From NCBI GenBank assembly GCA_025934615.1, contig JAICXS010000001.1, positions 1 to 38,547 of the forward strand: a stretch of 38,547 nucleotides of DNA, written 5' to 3'. The DNA is from Nitrospiraceae bacterium. GTDB taxonomy: Bacteria > Nitrospirota > Nitrospiria > Nitrospirales > Nitrospiraceae. Of the stretch, positions 1 through 6,442 are shown piece by piece (position 1 is the stretch's first letter; every line of letters starts with the position of its first letter). A model generated the notes under the pieces. That model saw nothing but the letters and a program-made list of their open reading frames with translations, did not search any database and was not told the origin of the DNA. The position numbers and the translations under genes were made by a program.

Positions 1-141
1 CAAGGCGATGGAGGACGCAGTAAAGGATCGAAGATAACGATGGCAAAACTACCTCGACACGGATCAGAACATTTACAGTTTACACGCTCAGAAATATTGG
101 GATGACGGACGCGGACCAAGAATTGAAGTGAGCTTGGAGGA
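1..141. repeat. Left copy of the 141-bp terminal overlap
   Basis: Identical to 38407-38547. The copy starts inside the last codons of the HNH gene and ends in the ribosome-binding site of the gene at 148. Because the sequence reads smoothly through the join (HNH gene, RusA remnant, Cro-like gene), the molecule is best treated as a circle of 38,406 bp. The length equals a common maximum assembly k-mer, which favours an assembly overlap over a real terminal repeat. Confidence 0.95.
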
Positions 142-151
142 ATGCGCATGA
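53..151 (+). pseudogene. Detached 3' end of a rusA gene
   Basis: These 99 bases match 91 of the last 99 bases of the intact RusA gene (37026-37124). Translated in frame they give the last 32 residues of RusA, from LDTDQNIYS to LEECA and the stop, with a single V-to-L change. The differences are nearly all silent, so the fragment probably came from another functioning rusA and is not a copy that decayed here. It has no start of its own. It preserves the GGAGG and the ATGA stop/start overlap that launches the next gene, so it may serve as a translation-initiation region. Confidence 0.85.
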
Positions 152-342
152 CAGACAGACAAGTGCTGCGACTGTTGGAGCGGAGGATTCATGAGGCTGG
201 CTCTCAACTCAACTTCTCACGACAACACAATCTCTCCCCGCAATTTGTGGGAGACGTGCGTCGGCGACGACGAGGGCTCTCCACGCGCATGCTCGAAGCC
301 TTGGGATTGATCGCGATGATCCATTACCAGGAGAGAAAATGA
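148..342 (+). CDS. Small Cro-like helix-turn-helix protein
   Basis: A 64-residue basic protein. Residues about 15-48 fit the short phage Cro/XRE pattern in which a recognition segment reading SPQFVGDVRRRRRG follows a first helix, with a terminal leucine-rich helix (MLEALGL). I chose the ATG at 148 over the in-frame ATG at 142 because GGAGG ends at 140, only 1 base before 142 but 7 before 148. It overlaps the methyltransferase gene by 4 bases. It likely binds DNA as a small repressor or activator of the early operon. The target is unknown. Confidence 0.65.
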   Translation: MTDRQVLRLLERRIHEAGSQLNFSRQHNLSPQFVGDVRRRRRGLSTRMLEALGLIAMIHYQERK

Positions 343-1001
343 GCCTGCCGCCTCCCTATTACGAGGAGCCCGGCATTACGATCTATCACGGAGATTGCCG
401 GGAGATCCTGCCGCACGTACCGAAGGTTGATCTCGTGGTGACCGATCCGCCCTATGGGATTGGAATATCCAACAAGAAATTAGGTGAAGGGCGTAGTACA
501 GGCGTTGCCTCCACATCGATGATTTATGGCGAATGGGACCGTAAACGGTCTGAAGCATCAATCATTCGGATGGTCAGAGCGATATCACATCATCAGATTA
601 TCTGGGGAGGTAATTATTATGCAGACCTTCTCCCCCCTACTCAGTGCTGGCTCGTATGGGATAAGCGAGATGGCCTCCCGAAAAAGTCGTACGCCGACTG
701 TGAATTAGCATGGACATCATTCGATAAGGCGTCACGGCTGCATGCGCATCGTTGGGATGGGTTCATTCGTGCGGGTGGAGAAGAGCGAAATGGGCATCCG
801 ACGCAGAAGCCACTCAATCTCATCAAGTGGTGTATCGATCAGTGCGTAGAATCTTCATCCATCCTGGATCCCTTTATGGGATCCGGCACGACCTTGCGAG
901 CGGCGAAAGATCTGGGCAGGAAATGTATCGGGATCGAGATGGAAGAGAAGTATTGCGAAATCGCAGTCGCCCGCCTCAGGCAAGAAGTATTGAGTTTGTA
1001 A
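339..1001 (+). CDS. Orphan DNA methyltransferase (N4/N6 type)
   Basis: A 220-residue adenine-N6 or cytosine-N4 methyltransferase of the D12/N6_N4_Mtase family, which transfers a methyl group from S-adenosylmethionine to DNA. The catalytic motif DPPY is at residues 36-39, ahead of the SAM-binding motif DPFMGSGTT at 177-185, followed by a GIEM segment. This is the beta-class order. HPTQKP near 153-158 is the usual motif just before the SAM site. No restriction enzyme lies beside it, so it probably protects phage DNA from host nucleases or acts in regulation. The start overlaps the stop of the preceding gene. The recognition sequence cannot be read from the protein. Confidence 0.9.
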   Translation: MSLPPPYYEEPGITIYHGDCREILPHVPKVDLVVTDPPYGIGISNKKLGEGRSTGVASTSMIYGEWDRKRSEASIIRMVRAISHHQIIWGGNYYADLLPPTQCWLVWDKRDGLPKKSYADCELAWTSFDKASRLHAHRWDGFIRAGGEERNGHPTQKPLNLIKWCIDQCVESSSILDPFMGSGTTLRAAKDLGRKCIGIEMEEKYCEIAVARLRQEVLSL

Positions 1002-1033
1002 GTCCGGCAGTAAAAGAGGGAGTGTCACGATCC

Positions 1034-1831
1034 ATGGCCAAGTTACCCTATATGCAATTTTATCCAGCAGACTATCAGGCGGATGTCCGGTGCCTCTCGA
1101 TGGCCACTCGTGGGGCCTGGATGGAAATCCTCTGCGTGTTGTGGAGAGCGCCGAAGCGCGGACAACGGACCTTGAGTCTTTCGGAATGGTCGCGGGAGTT
1201 GGGCTGTCCTGAAAGTGAGGTCTCGCTCTACTTGACCGATCTCGCGCACCATAAAGTTGGAAAAATCTCACGAGAACTCGTTGAAAACGTCGAGCAAATC
1301 ACCATCGTGTCGAAGCGGATCATGCGCGAGAAGATGAAGCAAATGCTTGCGTTAAAACGGAAGCAAAAACAACGCGATACGTCAATGTCACGCGCTGGTC
1401 ACACATTTGTCACAGCGTTGTCCCATCAATGTCACGCCGAAGAATCAGAATCAGAATCAGAATCAGAAGAAGAGTTAAGAAAGAAAGAAACTACACTGTC
1501 GAGTTCGCCGAAACCCGAACTCGACGACGGGTCGCGGGGTGGGGTGATCTCGACACGGAATTATCGAGCGGAGGCGCGGGAGGTCTTGGAATTTCTAAAT
1601 GCGAAAACCGGCAAACATTTTCGTCCGGTCGAGACTACGATTGCCGCGATTGCGGCCCGGCTGAAGGGTCAGAGCGCCGAGACGGCAGTCGATGTGCAGA
1701 CGTGTAAATCGCTGATTGCCAAAAAGGCCCGTGACTGGTTGCCGGATGACAAAATGCGGGGATTTTTACGACCGGAAACGTTATTTAACCGCACGAAATT
1801 CGAGAGTTATCTCGGGGAGGTCAGCGCATGA
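1034..1831 (+). CDS. DUF1376 / Phg_2220_C replication organiser
   Basis: A 265-residue protein with two recognisable ends. Residues about 4-60 (PYMQFYPADYQADVR, then an RGAWMEILCVLW helix) match DUF1376. Residues about 175-255 (REVLEFLNAKTGKHFRP, then LRPETLFNRTKFESYL) match the conserved phage C-terminal domain TIGR02220. Proteins of this build are phage replisome organisers related to DnaD-type loaders and usually recruit the host helicase to the origin. A Glu/Ser-rich linker near residues 137-146 is encoded by a hexanucleotide repeat. GAGGGAG upstream supports the ATG at 1034. The function is inferred from the family. Confidence 0.75.
   Translation: MAKLPYMQFYPADYQADVRCLSMATRGAWMEILCVLWRAPKRGQRTLSLSEWSRELGCPESEVSLYLTDLAHHKVGKISRELVENVEQITIVSKRIMREKMKQMLALKRKQKQRDTSMSRAGHTFVTALSHQCHAEESESESESEEELRKKETTLSSSPKPELDDGSRGGVISTRNYRAEAREVLEFLNAKTGKHFRPVETTIAAIAARLKGQSAETAVDVQTCKSLIAKKARDWLPDDKMRGFLRPETLFNRTKFESYLGEVSA
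1441..1466 (+). repeat. Hexanucleotide microsatellite AGAATC x4
   Basis: Four perfect tandem copies of AGAATC with a partial fifth, inside the replication gene, encoding alternating Glu and Ser. A six-base unit keeps the frame, so gain or loss of units would only change linker length between the two domains. Confidence 0.9.
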
Positions 1832-2331
1832 GATGCCCGGAATGCGATCGTCACTTGTCCCTCGACGCCGTTGCCTGCGCTTGCGGATGGCAGTCCCCCA
1901 CGCTCGTTGTAGCGACAGACTGGCTCGATCAGCCCTGCTCGATGCCTGGCTGTACGGTCGTGATTCGCTCACGCGCCGGGAGTCAGAGCCCGATCGCTCC
2001 GATCTGCAAGTGGTGCGAGCAGGACACCGCGCACTACCGCAGCGCGGAAAGTCGTCCGCATCCGCATATCGGTCCGGTCATGACGCGGGAGGAATTCGGC
2101 CTGGATTTGTCGGCAGCCATCCGATTGCACGCGAGCGCGTCGATGGCGAGGCAGAATGCGGACCGATTACGAGCGCTCGGCTATGTGGAGGCTGCCGAGG
2201 AGGCTGAGCAGAGTGCGAGCCACGACGAGAGGCAGCTAGGGAGGGTGCTGGATGCGGGGAACGTGACGCCTGGCGATCTCCGGCGATTGCTGGAAATTTC
2301 CGCACAGCCGTTGCGGGAGAGAGTCGGATAA
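1828..2331 (+). CDS. Zinc-ribbon protein, function unknown
   Basis: A 167-residue protein that opens with CPEC (residues 3-6) and CACG (17-20), a compact zinc ribbon. A second pair follows near CTVV and CKWC around residues 40-64. The C-terminal half is a helical segment rich in Ala and Glu. The start ATG overlaps the stop of the replication gene, so the two are probably translationally coupled and expressed together in the early operon. A role in nucleic-acid binding is plausible from the zinc motifs, but no specific family is recognised. Confidence 0.6.
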   Translation: MRCPECDRHLSLDAVACACGWQSPTLVVATDWLDQPCSMPGCTVVIRSRAGSQSPIAPICKWCEQDTAHYRSAESRPHPHIGPVMTREEFGLDLSAAIRLHASASMARQNADRLRALGYVEAAEEAEQSASHDERQLGRVLDAGNVTPGDLRRLLEISAQPLRERVG

Positions 2332-2363
2332 ATACCATCATTTTAACTTTTAAGGAGGATGCC

Positions 2364-2510
2364 ATTCATACGGTCAGATGGTGCGCACGGCTCGGACTGA
2401 TTACGGCAGTGCGAGATCGGAACGGCTGGCGATGGTTTGATGACGAGGCCGTGAAAACGCTGCAGGAACTGTATCGCCGGAATGAGAGTATTTCCACTAA
2501 GGAGACATGA
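2364..2510 (+). CDS. MerR/excisionase-like mini-HTH, apparent ATT start
   Basis: A 48-codon frame encodes a peptide beginning HTVRWCARLGLIT and continuing to NGWRWFDDEAV, the second half of a MerR/excisionase winged helix-turn-helix (HTVRxxxRxGLI...GxRxF). There is no ATG, GTG or TTG in frame. The only ATG next to the strong SD (GGAGG 2354-2358, ATG 2359) is in another frame and stops after 13 codons. An ATT at 2364 lies 5 bases from the SD. The gene could use that rare start, could be an N-terminally truncated remnant, or could need a frameshift. Its stop overlaps the next gene. Confidence 0.45.
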   Translation: MHTVRWCARLGLITAVRDRNGWRWFDDEAVKTLQELYRRNESISTKET

Positions 2511-2746
2511 TGAAACGAATGAGCATCCTGATGATAGGAGCCGTCATGGCGATCGGGGCCGCTGCCCTCTACGATGCGACGATGCGGGATCGGGCCGCCG
2601 ATGCCGCACAAGCGGCCCAGATCCACTATTGCCAGCAGATCAATGCCATAGTGATTGCGGAGTTTGATGAGATTGTGGCGAGCGGGAAATTCCCCACGGA
2701 TGGGCAGCAAGATCGATGGAGGCAGTTAAGCCAAGGCTGTGAATAG
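2510..2746 (+). CDS. Small exported or membrane-anchored protein
   Basis: A 78-residue protein starting MKRM with a hydrophobic segment (ILMIGAVMAIGAAALY, about residues 5-20), consistent with an N-terminal signal anchor, followed by a soluble helical tail with two cysteines. ATG codons at 2507 and 2510 are both possible. AAGGAG at 2499-2504 sits 5 bases from 2510, so I prefer that one. No family is recognised. The topology suggests the tail faces the periplasm. Confidence 0.55.
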   Translation: MKRMSILMIGAVMAIGAAALYDATMRDRAADAAQAAQIHYCQQINAIVIAEFDEIVASGKFPTDGQQDRWRQLSQGCE

Positions 2747-2784
2747 GTATTCTCCCCTACGGAAACAAAGATTTTCAGGGCCCC

Positions 2785-2813
2785 TTGACATGTTGCCGCT
2801 GGCAACGTATACT
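2785..2813 (+). promoter_or_regulatory. Sigma-70 promoter with operator palindrome in its spacer
   Basis: A perfect -35 (TTGACA, 2785-2790) and a near-perfect -10 (TATACT, 2808-2813) are separated by the ideal 17 bp. The spacer holds a palindrome GTTGCC-GCT-GGCAAC (2792-2806), placed where a bound repressor would block polymerase. Expected transcription start is about 2820, exactly at an ATG in frame with the following gene. Confidence 0.85.
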
Positions 2814-2897
2814 CCCATCATGATGATGAGGCACACAGAGCTAGGCAGCGCGATCCCGACGAGCCACGCTCTTCATGAATCGGGAGAGGAGAATGAC

Positions 2898-3200
2898 ATG
2901 ACAACCCAAAATAATCAGCTCCCCACATCTACCGGCCCGATCGTGCGGACCCGAGACTGCTCTTTTGATATTTGGGATACCTGCGAGACGCTGCGTATCT
3001 ATGCCGATCGTACCGTGTATCGTCAGCCATGCCGTAATTACTCTGGATCTAATAATTGGGGGCTCGGGCATAGTGTGAGCAGGTATACCGGCAATCTGCA
3101 TAAGCAGTTACTCGCGATTTTGGAGCAAGAGATACAGGATGATGAGGATTATACCGATCGGCTGTTTTTGGCCGTGCTTCAGGATAACAATAGCTGGTAG
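2898..3200 (+). CDS. Unknown acidic protein under its own strong promoter
   Basis: A 100-residue protein (from MTTQNNQLP) with no recognised domain; the middle is aromatic and Cys-containing and the C-terminus is acidic (LEQEIQDDEDY). GAGAGGAG lies 6 bases from the ATG at 2898. The same frame also opens at three consecutive ATGs at 2820-2828, right where transcription should begin, which would add 26 residues through a leaderless start. The first codons of that extension are low in conserved character, so 2898 is the safer start. Having a private repressed promoter suggests an early regulatory or host-takeover role (inference). Confidence 0.6.
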   Translation: MTTQNNQLPTSTGPIVRTRDCSFDIWDTCETLRIYADRTVYRQPCRNYSGSNNWGLGHSVSRYTGNLHKQLLAILEQEIQDDEDYTDRLFLAVLQDNNSW

Positions 3201-3357
3201 TACATACAAGATAACAAGGAGACATCTCTCATTTGCCAGCCGTGAGGCGGTCCTACTCTTGCGGGAGTCGGGTCTCCATTTCAGGATCCGCCTGGCCTCG
3301 GCACCCAGGCGGCTCCTCGAAGAGGCGATCATACAAATTGAGGAGCACACGCCATGA
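3139..3357 (+). CDS. Possible small ORF ahead of the XRE gene
   Basis: The frame is open from 3139, but the first third overlaps the preceding gene and looks non-coding. From about 3229 it becomes protein-like (SREAVLLLRESGLHFRIR...) and ends at the start of the XRE gene. A good SD (AAGGAG, 3216-3221) is followed by no usual start codon in this frame. It may be a truncated gene or chance. The gap 3201-3353 otherwise shows nothing. Confidence 0.25.
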   Translation: MMRIIPIGCFWPCFRITIAGSTYKITRRHLSFASREAVLLLRESGLHFRIRLASAPRRLLEEAIIQIEEHTP

Positions 3358-3581
3358 CCCCGCGTGAGATGATCCAGCTCCGTGCGTCCCTCGGGTGGTC
3401 GCAAAATCGATTAGCGCAGGCGCTCGGCGTCCACCGCTCGACGGTGCATCGGTGGGAGCAGGGCACGCGGGGGATTCCGCGCATGGCGGACAAACTGGTA
3501 ACAATGCTAGGATTACGACATGGCCCGACGACGGAACAAAGCCGGAAAGCGCAACCGCGAGCGCGAGCGAAAAACCGCTGA
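3354..3581 (+). CDS. XRE-family helix-turn-helix regulator
   Basis: A 75-residue protein with a clear HTH_3/XRE domain: MIQLRASLGWSQNRLAQALG, then VHRSTVHRWEQGTRGIP as turn and recognition helix (residues 5-47), followed by a short basic tail. GAGGAG at 3339-3344 supports the ATG at 3354. It overlaps the terminase small subunit gene by 62 bases in another frame. Placed just before the packaging genes, it could control late transcription or assist the small terminase at the packaging site (inference). Confidence 0.75.
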   Translation: MTPREMIQLRASLGWSQNRLAQALGVHRSTVHRWEQGTRGIPRMADKLVTMLGLRHGPTTEQSRKAQPRARAKNR

Positions 3582-4311
3582 GTACCTCGCGCAAGGGTTG
3601 GCGCAGCATCAGGCGATGATTAAGGCCGGCTATAGTCCGGAGTATGCCATCTCTAAAGGCTATAAGGTAGTCAAGCGCCCGTATATTCAATCGATATTTA
3701 CAGAGGCGTGTGAACGTATTCTCGCGAAGCGGAAGTTGAAAATGGAAGCATTGATTGAACCATACTTTGAGGGATTGCACGCTCCACTTGTGGTGAAATC
3801 CACGACGGAAGGCATTGCGTGTATTGCTACCGATCCCGAGACGCAGGAGGTGATCCCGGATCATGAGATCCGCATGAAAGCGGCGGATCGGTTGGTGGAC
3901 TTATTCGGCGGGAAGGCGAAGCTGGACGATCAGGAAGAAGATCGGGGACCGCAACGGATTTTCATTCGGAAATGGGTGACGAAGGAGGAGCAGCATGTTC
4001 ATCTTCATACTCATCATATTACTGGGATTTCCCCTGGCAGTGCAGGCGATGGATCAGGAGACGTACAATCAGCTCCACGACGATCTGCTAAGTACGATCC
4101 AGGAGCATCGGCAACAGCACGAGGCGGACATGGAGAGAGCGTACCAGCGGAGGCGGGAACGGCAGAGCACTCAGCAGCAGCAGGATCTGCTGCAGCAGCT
4201 CCAGCGCAATCAACTAAACCAATCGTCCGGCGCGTGTCGCGGCCTGTGGGTCGGCGGACGATACTGCCAGACTTGCACGGCCCCGAACGGCCATCAACAG
4301 ACGATTTGTAA
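3520..4311 (+). CDS. Terminase small subunit
   Basis: A 263-residue protein. Residues about 10-60 form a basic helix-turn-helix-like region (GLAQHQAMIKAGYSPEYAISKGYKV is split by the helix turn), typical of Terminase_2-type small subunits that recognise the packaging site. Residues 60-145 form the helical oligomerisation region. It lies directly upstream of the large terminase gene, separated by small cassettes. After residue about 158 the protein turns into Gly/Ala/Ser-rich low-complexity sequence that overlaps another gene for 317 bases. That tail may be unstructured, or the ancestral gene may have ended sooner. Confidence 0.7.
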   Translation: MARRRNKAGKRNRERERKTAEYLAQGLAQHQAMIKAGYSPEYAISKGYKVVKRPYIQSIFTEACERILAKRKLKMEALIEPYFEGLHAPLVVKSTTEGIACIATDPETQEVIPDHEIRMKAADRLVDLFGGKAKLDDQEEDRGPQRIFIRKWVTKEEQHVHLHTHHITGISPGSAGDGSGDVQSAPRRSAKYDPGASATARGGHGESVPAEAGTAEHSAAAGSAAAAPAQSTKPIVRRVSRPVGRRTILPDLHGPERPSTDDL

Positions 4312-4315
4312 CTAA
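3995..4315 (+). CDS. Small exported Gln-rich protein overprinted on terminase
   Basis: A 106-residue protein with a textbook Sec signal peptide (MFIFILIILLGFPLAVQA, cleavage near residue 18), a Gln/Arg-rich helical middle (QQQQDLLQQLQRNQ) and a C-terminal cysteine-containing domain (CRGLWVGGRYC...C). AAGGAGGAG lies 4-5 bases before its ATG, so it is well translated. The gene lies almost wholly inside the 3' part of the terminase small subunit gene in the +2 frame. The mature product should be periplasmic with possible disulphides. Function unknown. Confidence 0.65.
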   Translation: MFIFILIILLGFPLAVQAMDQETYNQLHDDLLSTIQEHRQQHEADMERAYQRRRERQSTQQQQDLLQQLQRNQLNQSSGACRGLWVGGRYCQTCTAPNGHQQTICN

Positions 4316-4431
4316 TGATGCGAGTATATATTGAAATCCACGTAGTGAGGTGGAGACCATGGTATCGGCGCTTCAATGCCATCTTTGCCCGGGCGACGCG
4401 ACGGCTTGAGATTGTCATCATTGATTATTGA
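4315..4431 (+). CDS. 38-residue basic peptide gene
   Basis: Starts at ATG 4315, sharing a base with the preceding TAA (TAATG coupling). The product has paired ATGs then RVYIEIHVVRWRPWYRRF and a C-terminus LEIVIIDY; it is basic and amphipathic. No known family. The stop is followed at once by the first copy of a boundary motif (GAGCACACAGA) that recurs before the next cassette. A chance frame is possible at this length. Confidence 0.4.
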   Translation: MMRVYIEIHVVRWRPWYRRFNAIFARATRRLEIVIIDY

Positions 4432-4443
4432 TGAGCACACAGA
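4412..4443 (+). repeat. Cassette-boundary repeat, first copy
   Basis: 27 of 32 bases match 4622-4653, exactly 210 bp downstream. The last 13 bases (ATGAGCACACAGA) are identical. It marks the left edge of the small gene at 4472. Confidence 0.75.
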
Positions 4444-4471
4444 ACGGGATAGGGCAGACGAGAGGTGAGGC

Positions 4472-4630
4472 ATGACGGACAAGACGAACGAAACAGCAGA
4501 AGATCATAAGAAAACGTGTGATATGTGTCAGCAGTATCCAGCCAACACTTTTAGCATTGATTGTGTTGAGAATTTCTCGTTACAGCAGCATTATCCCAAA
4601 CTGTATGCAGCTGTGTTGATATTGTCATGA
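4472..4630 (+). CDS. Small cysteine-containing protein, 52 residues
   Basis: Reads MTDKTNETAEDHKKTCDMC and ends LYAAVLILS. The CDMC and a later IDC could form a partial zinc site. The start context GGTGAGGCATGA is nearly the same as that of the gene at 4689. It sits between two boundary repeats, so it looks like an inserted cassette between the terminase subunit genes. Function unknown. Its base composition is richer in A+T than the flanking core genes. Confidence 0.5.
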   Translation: MTDKTNETAEDHKKTCDMCQQYPANTFSIDCVENFSLQQHYPKLYAAVLILS

Positions 4631-4670
4631 TCGGCTATTAATGAGCACACAGATGCCTGATGAGCCCTGC
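4622..4670 (+). repeat. Cassette-boundary repeat, second copy with a false terminase start
   Basis: Bases 4622-4653 match 4412-4443. Bases 4643-4670 match 25 of 28 bases at 4839-4866, the true start of the large terminase gene, including an ATG and codons for MPDEP. This copy stops after a few codons. It therefore looks like a duplicated, now unused, terminase start. Confidence 0.8.
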
Positions 4671-4688
4671 ATGATGAGGAAATGAGGC

Positions 4689-4856
4689 ATGAGCAATACG
4701 AGTGAGTTGAGGCAATGGGTACTGGATGAGATAGAAAGACATAGGCTCATATATCATCGTATCCAGTATATCTGTCAGGGATGTAAAATAACATTCCCCA
4801 GATACGACAAACGTCTACGCTATTGCGATGTATGCAGAGAGCACAGACATGCCTGA
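4689..4856 (+). CDS. Four-cysteine zinc-finger protein, 55 residues
   Basis: Reads MSNTSELRQWVLDEIERHR, then a zinc knuckle with CQGC near residues 29-32 and CDVC near 46-49, ending EHRHA. The two CxxC pairs 13 residues apart fit a small treble-clef or zinc-ribbon fold. It overlaps the start of the large terminase by 8 bases. It lies between the second and third boundary repeats, so it is a second inserted cassette. Likely nucleic-acid binding; target unknown. Confidence 0.6.
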   Translation: MSNTSELRQWVLDEIERHRLIYHRIQYICQGCKITFPRYDKRLRYCDVCREHRHA

Positions 4857-4866
4857 TGAGCCCCGC
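4839..4866 (+). repeat. Cassette-boundary repeat, third copy (true terminase start)
   Basis: Matches 25 of 28 bases at 4643-4670. It spans the real initiation region of the large terminase, so this is the presumed source of the duplicated copy upstream. Confidence 0.75.
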
Positions 4867-6252
4867 GAGGGCGATCTGGTCTATCCGCCGCTCACCTGGA
4901 ATCCTCGTCCGGATCAGATGGCGGTCTGGGATGATCTGCAACGGCATGTCCCCAACATCCTCGTTGTGGCGCATCGGCGCTGGGGCAAGGACGAATTGTT
5001 CCTGACCGATTGTGCCCTCCATGCGATGGAGGAGCCTGCGAATTACTGGTATATGTTGCCGGAGGCGGCGCATGTTCGGCGCTCCATCTGGGAAGCCATC
5101 AATCCGAAGACGCAACTGCGGCGGATCGATGAACTCTTTCCGATCGCGATTCGCAGCGGCAAAATACGGGAAAATGAAATGGTGATTCCCATCGCCTGCG
5201 CCGACGGGAAAGAATCGCTGGTGCAATTCCTCGGCAGCGATACCTACAACAAGAATGTCGGCGGCTCGCCGAAAGGCGTGTATTTATCCGAATGGGCGCT
5301 CTGCGATCCGAAAGCCTTGGGCTATTTGCGTCCCATCGTCGGCGAAAATCATGGCTTTCTGAGATGTTTCACGACCGCACGCGGCAAAAATCACGTCTAC
5401 ACCATGATGCAGGAGAATGACGGCAAGCCGGACTGGGCCGTGCATGTCCTGCCGAATTCCCATACTCATGTCTTTTCCGAGCCGCAACTGCGGTCCTTTC
5501 TTGAAGAGAATATCCAGCTCTATGGGGCCGAAGTCGGGCAAGCCTTGACCGAGCAAGAGTATGAATGCTCCTTTGATCAGATTGTGCCGGGGTCGTTCTA
5601 TCTCGACTTGCTCCTCAAAGCCGAACGCGAAGGGCGCATGCTGAACCTCGCGCCCCGGCGAGACTTGCCTGTCTATGCGGCCTTCGACATCGGCTTCACG
5701 GACCCCACCGCCATCTGGTACGTGCAAGTGAAAGAGGATGGATGGATCGATGTGATTGACTATGATGAATTCGCCCGCGCCTCCATTCCGGAAATGATTC
5801 CCGACATCAAGGGAAAATCCTGGTATTATGCCGCGCTGCTGCTGCCGCACGACGGGCCGCACCATGAAGTGACGAGCGGCACGACGACGGAACGCATTCT
5901 AACGGCGGCAGGGTTCGCGGTGCAGATCATGCCGCGCACCGACGATGCCACTCAAATCCCGAGCGTGCGCACGCTACTGCCGCGCTGTCGTTTTGCGCAG
6001 ACGCCCACGGTGCAACGAGGCCTCGAATGCTTACGGCATTATCACAACAAGGCCAAGACCGACGGCGGGAAAGTCTCGTGGAGTCCGAAGCCGGTGCACG
6101 ATTGGAGCAGCCATGGAGCCAAAGCGTTTGCGACGCTCGCCTATTTCGCGCCAGAGTTACGAAGCGGCGTGCAGCCGCCGAAGAAAGCTGTCAAGGATAT
6201 CTTTGAGCGAGATCAGAGCAGTGCGTTTGAGGGGGGAGGCTGGATGCGATGA
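4849..6252 (+). CDS. Terminase large subunit
   Basis: A 467-residue ATP-driven packaging motor and nuclease. The Walker A-type motif is AHRRWGKD (residues 41-48), the lysine-containing variant common in terminases. SEWA (147-150) sits where the Walker B aspartate/glutamate pair is expected. The RNase H-like nuclease shows FDIGFTDPT (D280, D285) and PHDG (D335). The C-terminus has a conserved Trp/His-rich stretch (VHDWSSHGAKAF). I chose ATG 4849 because the duplicated copy upstream starts at the same codon. It overlaps the next small gene by 4 bases. It cuts concatemers and fills the procapsid through the portal. Confidence 0.92.
   Translation: MPDEPREGDLVYPPLTWNPRPDQMAVWDDLQRHVPNILVVAHRRWGKDELFLTDCALHAMEEPANYWYMLPEAAHVRRSIWEAINPKTQLRRIDELFPIAIRSGKIRENEMVIPIACADGKESLVQFLGSDTYNKNVGGSPKGVYLSEWALCDPKALGYLRPIVGENHGFLRCFTTARGKNHVYTMMQENDGKPDWAVHVLPNSHTHVFSEPQLRSFLEENIQLYGAEVGQALTEQEYECSFDQIVPGSFYLDLLLKAEREGRMLNLAPRRDLPVYAAFDIGFTDPTAIWYVQVKEDGWIDVIDYDEFARASIPEMIPDIKGKSWYYAALLLPHDGPHHEVTSGTTTERILTAAGFAVQIMPRTDDATQIPSVRTLLPRCRFAQTPTVQRGLECLRHYHNKAKTDGGKVSWSPKPVHDWSSHGAKAFATLAYFAPELRSGVQPPKKAVKDIFERDQSSAFEGGGWMR
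6235..6252 (+). repeat. Direct repeat at the terminase 3' end, left copy
   Basis: GGAGGCTGGATGCGATGA encodes the last residues of the large terminase plus the coupled start of the next gene. 17 of 18 bases recur at 6425-6442 on the far side of the small gene. Confidence 0.8.
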
Positions 6253-6416
6253 GTCAGGAAGAGACTGACTGCCAGAAGATCTCGACCCAATTACACGCAT
6301 TTGAGCAAGAATTACCAGTGGATTGCGTCGCATTCCATTTTAAGTTGACTGAGGTATTTGCGAATCCTGTAGTCAGAATGCTCTTAGGCTCCTTCAACGA
6401 AAGTGAACGGAAATAA
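6249..6416 (+). CDS. Small protein cassette after terminase, 55 residues
   Basis: Starts MSQEETDCQKISTQL and ends GSFNESERK. It has a central aromatic segment (VAFHFKLTEVF) and two cysteines, no known domain. The ATG overlaps the terminase stop (ATGA), with GGAGG 8-9 bases upstream, so it is probably translated. It is bracketed by an 18-base direct repeat of the terminase 3' end, which suggests insertion of this gene between terminase and the gene at 6439. Confidence 0.5.
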   Translation: MSQEETDCQKISTQLHAFEQELPVDCVAFHFKLTEVFANPVVRMLLGSFNESERK

Positions 6417-6424
6417 ATGGACCA

Positions 6425-6442
6425 GGAGGCTGGATGCCATGA
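6425..6442 (+). repeat. Direct repeat at the terminase 3' end, right copy
   Basis: GGAGGCTGGATGCCATGA, one base different from 6235-6252. It supplies the SD and start for the gene at 6439. Confidence 0.8.

Noticed and set aside
855..1271. Minus-strand frame across methyltransferase and replication genes
   Set aside because: It spans two real genes and their junction, with no start signal.
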